DNA of 64,000 nucleotides from Streptomyces olivaceus. Its GTDB lineage: Bacteria > Actinomycetota > Actinomycetes > Streptomycetales > Streptomycetaceae. The stretch is from the NCBI RefSeq assembly GCF_000721235.1, contig NZ_JOFH01000008.1, positions 124,001 through 188,000 of the forward strand. The letters run 5' to 3'. Shown one piece after another: positions 60,364 to 64,000 of the stretch. Made by a program: the position numbers and the translations under genes. Every line of letters starts with the position of its first letter. Within the stretch, counting starts at the first letter, position 1. The notes under the pieces were generated by a model. The model did no database searches. It was not told where the DNA came from and was given only the letters and a program-made list of their open reading frames with translations.

Positions 60364-61274
60364 GCGGGGGCCTCCGTGAGGTCCAGGAAGGCGTCGTCCA
60401 GCGTGGTGTCGGTGACCCGGAGCTGGTGGGCGGTGACGCGGGTGCGGGCGAGCAGGGTGATGACGGCGTTGACCGTCTCGTCGGTGCCGGAGAGAGTCAC
60501 GCGGCCGTCCCCGCGCCCGGCGGAGACGTCGGCGGAGACGAGGCCGGGCAGCGCGCGCAGGTCCGTGTCGTCCAGCGGCGCGGACGGGGTGAAGCTGATG
60601 ACGGTGGCGCCCGCCGAGCGCCGGATCAGCCCGGCCGGGGTGTCCAGGGCGGCGACGCGGCCCCGGTCGATCACCGCGATCCGGTCGCACAGGCGCTGGG
60701 CCTCCTCCATGAAGTGGGTGACCAGGAGGACGGTCACGCCGCCCGCGCGGATGTCCTCGATGAGCTGCCAGGTCTCCCGGCGGGCGCGCGGGTCGAGGCC
60801 GGTGGTCAGCTCGTCCAGGACGACGACGCGCGGATCGCCGACCAGCGCGAGGGCGATGAACAGGCGCTGCTTCTGTCCGCCGGACAGCTTGCCGAACCGG
60901 GTGCCGAGCATCGGTGCGAGTCCGAGCCGCTCGGCGAGCGGGCGCCAGTCGGCGGGCTTTGGGTAGAAGGCGGCGTACAGCTCCAGGGCCTCGCGGACGG
61001 TCAGTCTGGCCTGGAGTTCGCTCTGCTGGAGCTGGGCGCCCAGGACGCGCGCGACCCGCTCGTGGTCGGCGACGGGGTCGAGGCCGGTGACCCGGACCCG
61101 CCCCGCGTCGGGGACGCGCAGGCCCTCGACACACTCGACGGTGGTCGTCTTGCCGGCGCCGTTCGGGCCGAGGACGCCGAAGATCTCCCCCTCCTCGACG
61201 GCGAAGGAGACGCCGTCGACGACGGGGCGGCCTCCATAGGACTTGCGCAGGTCGGTGACTTCGATGACGGGCAT
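60360..61274 (-). CDS. ABC transporter ATP-binding protein (DrrA-like)
   Basis: A 304-residue ATPase with Walker A GPNGAGKTTT, Q-loop AQLQQSEL, signature LSGGQKQRLFIALAL and Walker B VVVLDELTTGLD, then a C-terminal accessory region of about 90 residues. It resembles the DrrA/antibiotic-exporter group. It is the first gene of the four-gene unit; the divergent exporter gene starts 171 bases away, and the promoters of both directions must share that gap. Confidence 0.94.
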   Translation of the reverse strand: MPVIEVTDLRKSYGGRPVVDGVSFAVEEGEIFGVLGPNGAGKTTTVECVEGLRVPDAGRVRVTGLDPVADHERVARVLGAQLQQSELQARLTVREALELYAAFYPKPADWRPLAERLGLAPMLGTRFGKLSGGQKQRLFIALALVGDPRVVVLDELTTGLDPRARRETWQLIEDIRAGGVTVLLVTHFMEEAQRLCDRIAVIDRGRVAALDTPAGLIRRSAGATVISFTPSAPLDDTDLRALPGLVSADVSAGRGDGRVTLSGTDETVNAVITLLARTRVTAHQLRVTDTTLDDAFLDLTEAPA

Positions 61275-61445
61275 GGCACCAGCGTCCCGGCGGGCGGGGA
61301 CCCGGCACATCGGCCGACGCGCTCGAAGGCGCATCAGCCGATCGGCCGATGCGCCCGTACGACCCCCGGGAGTCCTCCGTACGACCCCCGGTGCGCGCGA
61401 AAACTCAGTGGGCAGTGTCAGTGGTGAACCGTAGGCTCGCTGCTG

Positions 61446-63425
61446 ATGCCCACGACACCCGCCCCCGCCCCGCAGGCTGCCCCGGAACCTGCCCAGGAGC
61501 CCGCCTCGGAGCCCGCACCGGACCCCGCCTCCGCACCCGCCGAGAGGCGGTCCACGGTCCGCTCGCTGCTCCGGCTGTGGCCCTATGTCCGGCCGGTGCG
61601 CGCGAGGTTGGGGACGGCCGCGTTCGTCGCGATTCTCGCCTCGTGCGTGGGGCTGGTAATCCCGCTCGTCCTGAAGTGGATGGTGGACGGCCCGGTCGCC
61701 GACCGCGATCCGGGGGGCGTCTGGCTCGGCGCGCTGTACCTGCTGCTCCTCGGCGTGGCGGAGGCCCTGCTGTTCGGGCTGCGGCGGTGGCTGGTGGCCC
61801 GGCCGCTGGCGGGGGTCGAAGCGGGCCTGCGGGCGGACCTCTACCGGCATCTGCAGCGCCTGCCGGTGGCCTTCCACGACCGGTGGGCCTCGGGGCAGTT
61901 GCTGTCGCGCGGGACGACCGATCTGATGCTGCTGCGCATGTTCCTCGCGTTCCCGCTGACGTTCCTGCTGGTCAACGGCGTGACGATCCTGGTCGGCGTG
62001 GGCATCATGCTGGTCCAGGACTGGACGCTGGGGCTGGTCATCCTCGTACCGGCGATTCCCATGATGGTCGTCTGCGGCGTCTTCGAGAGCAAGTACTCCG
62101 CGGTGGCCCGGCGGGCGCAGGACCAGGTCGGGGATCTGACGACCGTGGTCGAGGAGAGCGTGCTCGGCGTCCGGATCATCAAGGGCTTCGGCCGGCACCG
62201 CAGCCAGGCCCGCGCCTTCCGCGAGCTGTCGCACACCCTGCGGGGCACGGAGCTGCGCAAGGCGCGGCTGCTGGCGTCCATCTGGGCGGTCATCGTGACG
62301 CTGCCTGAGGTGGCGATCGGGGCGGCGCTGGTGGCCGGGGCGGTGCAGGTGGCGGACGGGGAGCTGTCGGCGGGGACGCTGGTGGCGTTCCTGTCCACGG
62401 CGCTGGCGCTGCGGTGGCCGGTGGAGTCCATCGGCTTCCTGCTGGCGGTGAGCCAGGAGGCGGCGACGGCCACGGACCGGTACTTCGAGGTGATGGACGC
62501 GGAGACCGAGTCGCCGGGGGGAGCCCCGCCGCACACCCGCGCCGCCCGAGCGGCGGCCACGGGCCTCCGGTTCGAACACGTCCGGTTCCGCTACCCCGAC
62601 GCACCCCCCGGTTCTCCGCCCCTCCTGACCGACGTCGACCTGCACATCCGTTCCGGTGAGTCCATGGCCCTGGTCGGTGCCACCGGCAGCGGCAAGACGA
62701 CGCTGACCGCGCTCGTCCCGCGCCTGCACGAGGTGACCGACGGGCGGATCACGCTGGACGGCGAGGACATCACCGCCCTCTCCCGCGAGGAGCTGCGCGC
62801 CATGGTCGCCGTCGCCTTCGAGGAGCCCACCCTCTTCTCGGCGAGCGTCGGTGAGAACGTGCTGATGGGCGCCGGCGCGGAGGCGGGTGCGGAGGAGCTG
62901 GACCGGGCGCTCGCCGTCGCACAGGCCGACTTCGCGCACGCACTCCCCCAGGGCACCGGCACCCAGGTCGGCGAGCAGGGCCTCAGCCTCTCCGGCGGCC
63001 AGCGCCAGCGCCTCGCGCTCGCCCGGGCGGTGGTCGGCAGGCCGAGGTTCCTGGTGCTGGACGACCCGCTGTCCGCGCTCGACGTGCATACGGAGGCCGC
63101 GGTGGAGGCCGCCCTGCGGCAGGTCCTCGCGGACACCACCGCCCTGATCGTCGCCCACCGCCCCTCCACCGTCCTGCTCGCCGACCGTGTCGCCCTGCTC
63201 TCCGGGGGCCGGATCACGGCCGTGGGCACCCATCACGAACTGCTGCGCGCCAACGCCGAGTACGCCCACCTGATGTCGGGGGTCGACGGCGACGGGGAGT
63301 CCGGGGGTTCCCGGGACGACGGCCACCGGGACGACCGTTCCCCGGGCGACGGGCCCCGGGGACGCGAGACGGAACGGAAGCAGGAACGGGAGCAGTCCCA
63401 GGAACAGGAAGGTGACAGCCGATGA
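61446..63425 (+). CDS. ABC exporter half-transporter with degenerate Walker B
   Basis: A 659-residue half ABC exporter. After a Pro/Ala/Glu-rich head (PAPAPQAAPEPAQEPASEP) comes a six-helix membrane domain, then the nucleotide domain: Walker A GATGSGKTT, signature LSGGQRQRLALARA, and Walker B FLVLDDPLSALD. The residue after the Walker B aspartate is Asp, not the catalytic Glu. That is the mark of heterodimeric exporters with one inactive site. The tail is Arg/Asp/Gly/Gln-rich. Its stop overlaps the next gene start. Confidence 0.94.
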   Translation: MPTTPAPAPQAAPEPAQEPASEPAPDPASAPAERRSTVRSLLRLWPYVRPVRARLGTAAFVAILASCVGLVIPLVLKWMVDGPVADRDPGGVWLGALYLLLLGVAEALLFGLRRWLVARPLAGVEAGLRADLYRHLQRLPVAFHDRWASGQLLSRGTTDLMLLRMFLAFPLTFLLVNGVTILVGVGIMLVQDWTLGLVILVPAIPMMVVCGVFESKYSAVARRAQDQVGDLTTVVEESVLGVRIIKGFGRHRSQARAFRELSHTLRGTELRKARLLASIWAVIVTLPEVAIGAALVAGAVQVADGELSAGTLVAFLSTALALRWPVESIGFLLAVSQEAATATDRYFEVMDAETESPGGAPPHTRAARAAATGLRFEHVRFRYPDAPPGSPPLLTDVDLHIRSGESMALVGATGSGKTTLTALVPRLHEVTDGRITLDGEDITALSREELRAMVAVAFEEPTLFSASVGENVLMGAGAEAGAEELDRALAVAQADFAHALPQGTGTQVGEQGLSLSGGQRQRLALARAVVGRPRFLVLDDPLSALDVHTEAAVEAALRQVLADTTALIVAHRPSTVLLADRVALLSGGRITAVGTHHELLRANAEYAHLMSGVDGDGESGGSRDDGHRDDRSPGDGPRGRETERKQEREQSQEQEGDSR

Positions 63426-64000
63426 CCGCGCCCACGGCCGCCGCGCCGGACCGGGAACAGCCCAAGGACCCGGAGTCCCGGCACCCGGCCGGCACCGAGG
63501 CCGTCCGCGCGACCGACGACGCCTTCGACCAGGACGTCCTGCCCAGCCCGCCGGGCGCGACCGGGGCGCTGCTGCGTTCCCTGCTGGCGCCCATGCGGCC
63601 CCGCGTGGCGCTCACCGTCCTCCTCCTGCTGCTCCAGCAGGCGGCGGTGCAGGCGGGTCCGCTGCTGGTGGCGTACGCCATCGACCACGCCGTGCCGGCC
63701 CTGCGGGACGACGACCGCGGCCCGCTGATCGCGGTGGGCGCCGGCTACCTGCTGTGCTCGCTGGCGGCGGGCGCGCTGCAGTACGGCTTCATCGCCGTCG
63801 CGGCCCGGGTCAGCCAGGACGTGCTGCTCGATCTGCGCGGGCGGATCTTCCGGCACGCGCAGGCGCTGAGCGTCGACTTCCACGAGCGCTACACCTCGGG
63901 CCGTCTCATCTCCCGCTCCACCGCGGACGTGGAGTCCCTGCGCGAACTGCTCGACGAGGGCCTGCAGGAACTGGTGACGGTCATCCTGTCCTTCGTCTAC
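63422..64000 (+). CDS. Partner ABC exporter half-transporter, cut by the window end
   Basis: The first 193 codons of a second exporter gene. ATG at 63422 overlaps the stop of the previous gene as ATGA. After a charged, disordered head (about 50 residues) the first helices appear (VALTVLLLLLQQAAVQAGPLL, LIAVGAGYLLCSLAAGAL), then VDFHERYTSGRLISRSTADVE, the coupling-helix region typical of exporters. The nucleotide domain lies past the window. It should supply the site with the intact catalytic glutamate. Confidence 0.93.
   Translation, partial: MTAPTAAAPDREQPKDPESRHPAGTEAVRATDDAFDQDVLPSPPGATGALLRSLLAPMRPRVALTVLLLLLQQAAVQAGPLLVAYAIDHAVPALRDDDRGPLIAVGAGYLLCSLAAGALQYGFIAVAARVSQDVLLDLRGRIFRHAQALSVDFHERYTSGRLISRSTADVESLRELLDEGLQELVTVILSFVY

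Noticed and set aside
61275..63326. Minus-strand extension upstream of the DrrA-like ATPase
   Set aside because: The frame is open by chance across the divergent exporter gene; the ATPase begins normally at 61274.

Overview
The window is chromosomal DNA of a Streptomyces. The base composition is very high in G+C with strongly G/C-ending codons. Start codons are often GTG, and several genes are coupled by 4-base ATGA or GTGA overlaps. Gene content and order (gatC-gatA-gatB, a GGDEF-EAL gene beside ligA, mnmA next to a cysteine desulfurase, an opp operon beside gcvT-gcvH-glyA-sdaA, then a secreted guanine-type ADP-ribosyltransferase and glgX) match from memory the SCO5450-SCO5506 part of the Streptomyces coelicolor core chromosome. 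No alignment was run. I see no insertion sequence, prophage, CRISPR array, tRNA or rRNA.

Layout, first half. 0.1-6.2 kb: a secreted PQQ-type sugar dehydrogenase-like lipoprotein, a RelE/ParE-like small protein, a DUF6191 protein, a large LuxR-family ATPase regulator whose frame is broken by a perfect 10-bp tandem duplication, and two small or membrane proteins. 6.4-12.5 kb: an MMPL exporter and the gatCAB amidotransferase genes, with a small protein coupled between gatA and gatB. 13-24 kb: a membrane GGDEF-EAL protein (RmdB-like), ligA, a MetE-like protein, an SDR, a LOG-family protein, a DUF427 protein, mnmA, an amidase and a cysteine desulfurase; the last two tRNA/sulfur genes plausibly act together in 2-thiouridine formation. 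24-29 kb: small membrane proteins divergent from a TetR regulator, a thioesterase, and a double-MerR regulator divergent from an erythromycin-esterase-like gene, plus a TRIC-like channel.

Layout, second half. 29-35.5 kb: a five-gene oligopeptide ABC importer (order C-A-B-D-F) with an internal hairpin after the binding-protein gene and a strong hairpin at its end. 35.8-43.2 kb: two SseB-family paralogues and a P-loop protein, then a tandem glycine riboswitch driving gcvT, gcvH, glyA and sdaA, a glycine-to-serine-to-pyruvate unit. 43.3-51.2 kb: a scramblase/LURP-like protein, a two-component pair whose kinase carries an extra C-terminal membrane-anchored domain, an MFS symporter, a signal-less GH25 lysozyme, an F420-reductase-like protein, an EF-hand protein, a ScARP-like secreted toxin and an RsbW-type ATPase. 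51.5-64 kb: an enoyl-CoA hydratase, two tandem L,D-transpeptidase lipoproteins, glgX with a repetitive N-terminus, a two-component plus ABC-2 exporter unit, and a heterodimeric ABC exporter whose second gene runs off the end.

The most noteworthy points are the 10-bp frameshift duplication, the perfect dyad at the start of the esterase gene facing a double-MerR regulator, the kinase with a C-terminal extracytoplasmic domain, the ScARP-like toxin, and several in-frame repeat tracts (OppF tail, GlgX head). Most of the rest is ordinary conserved actinobacterial chromosome.
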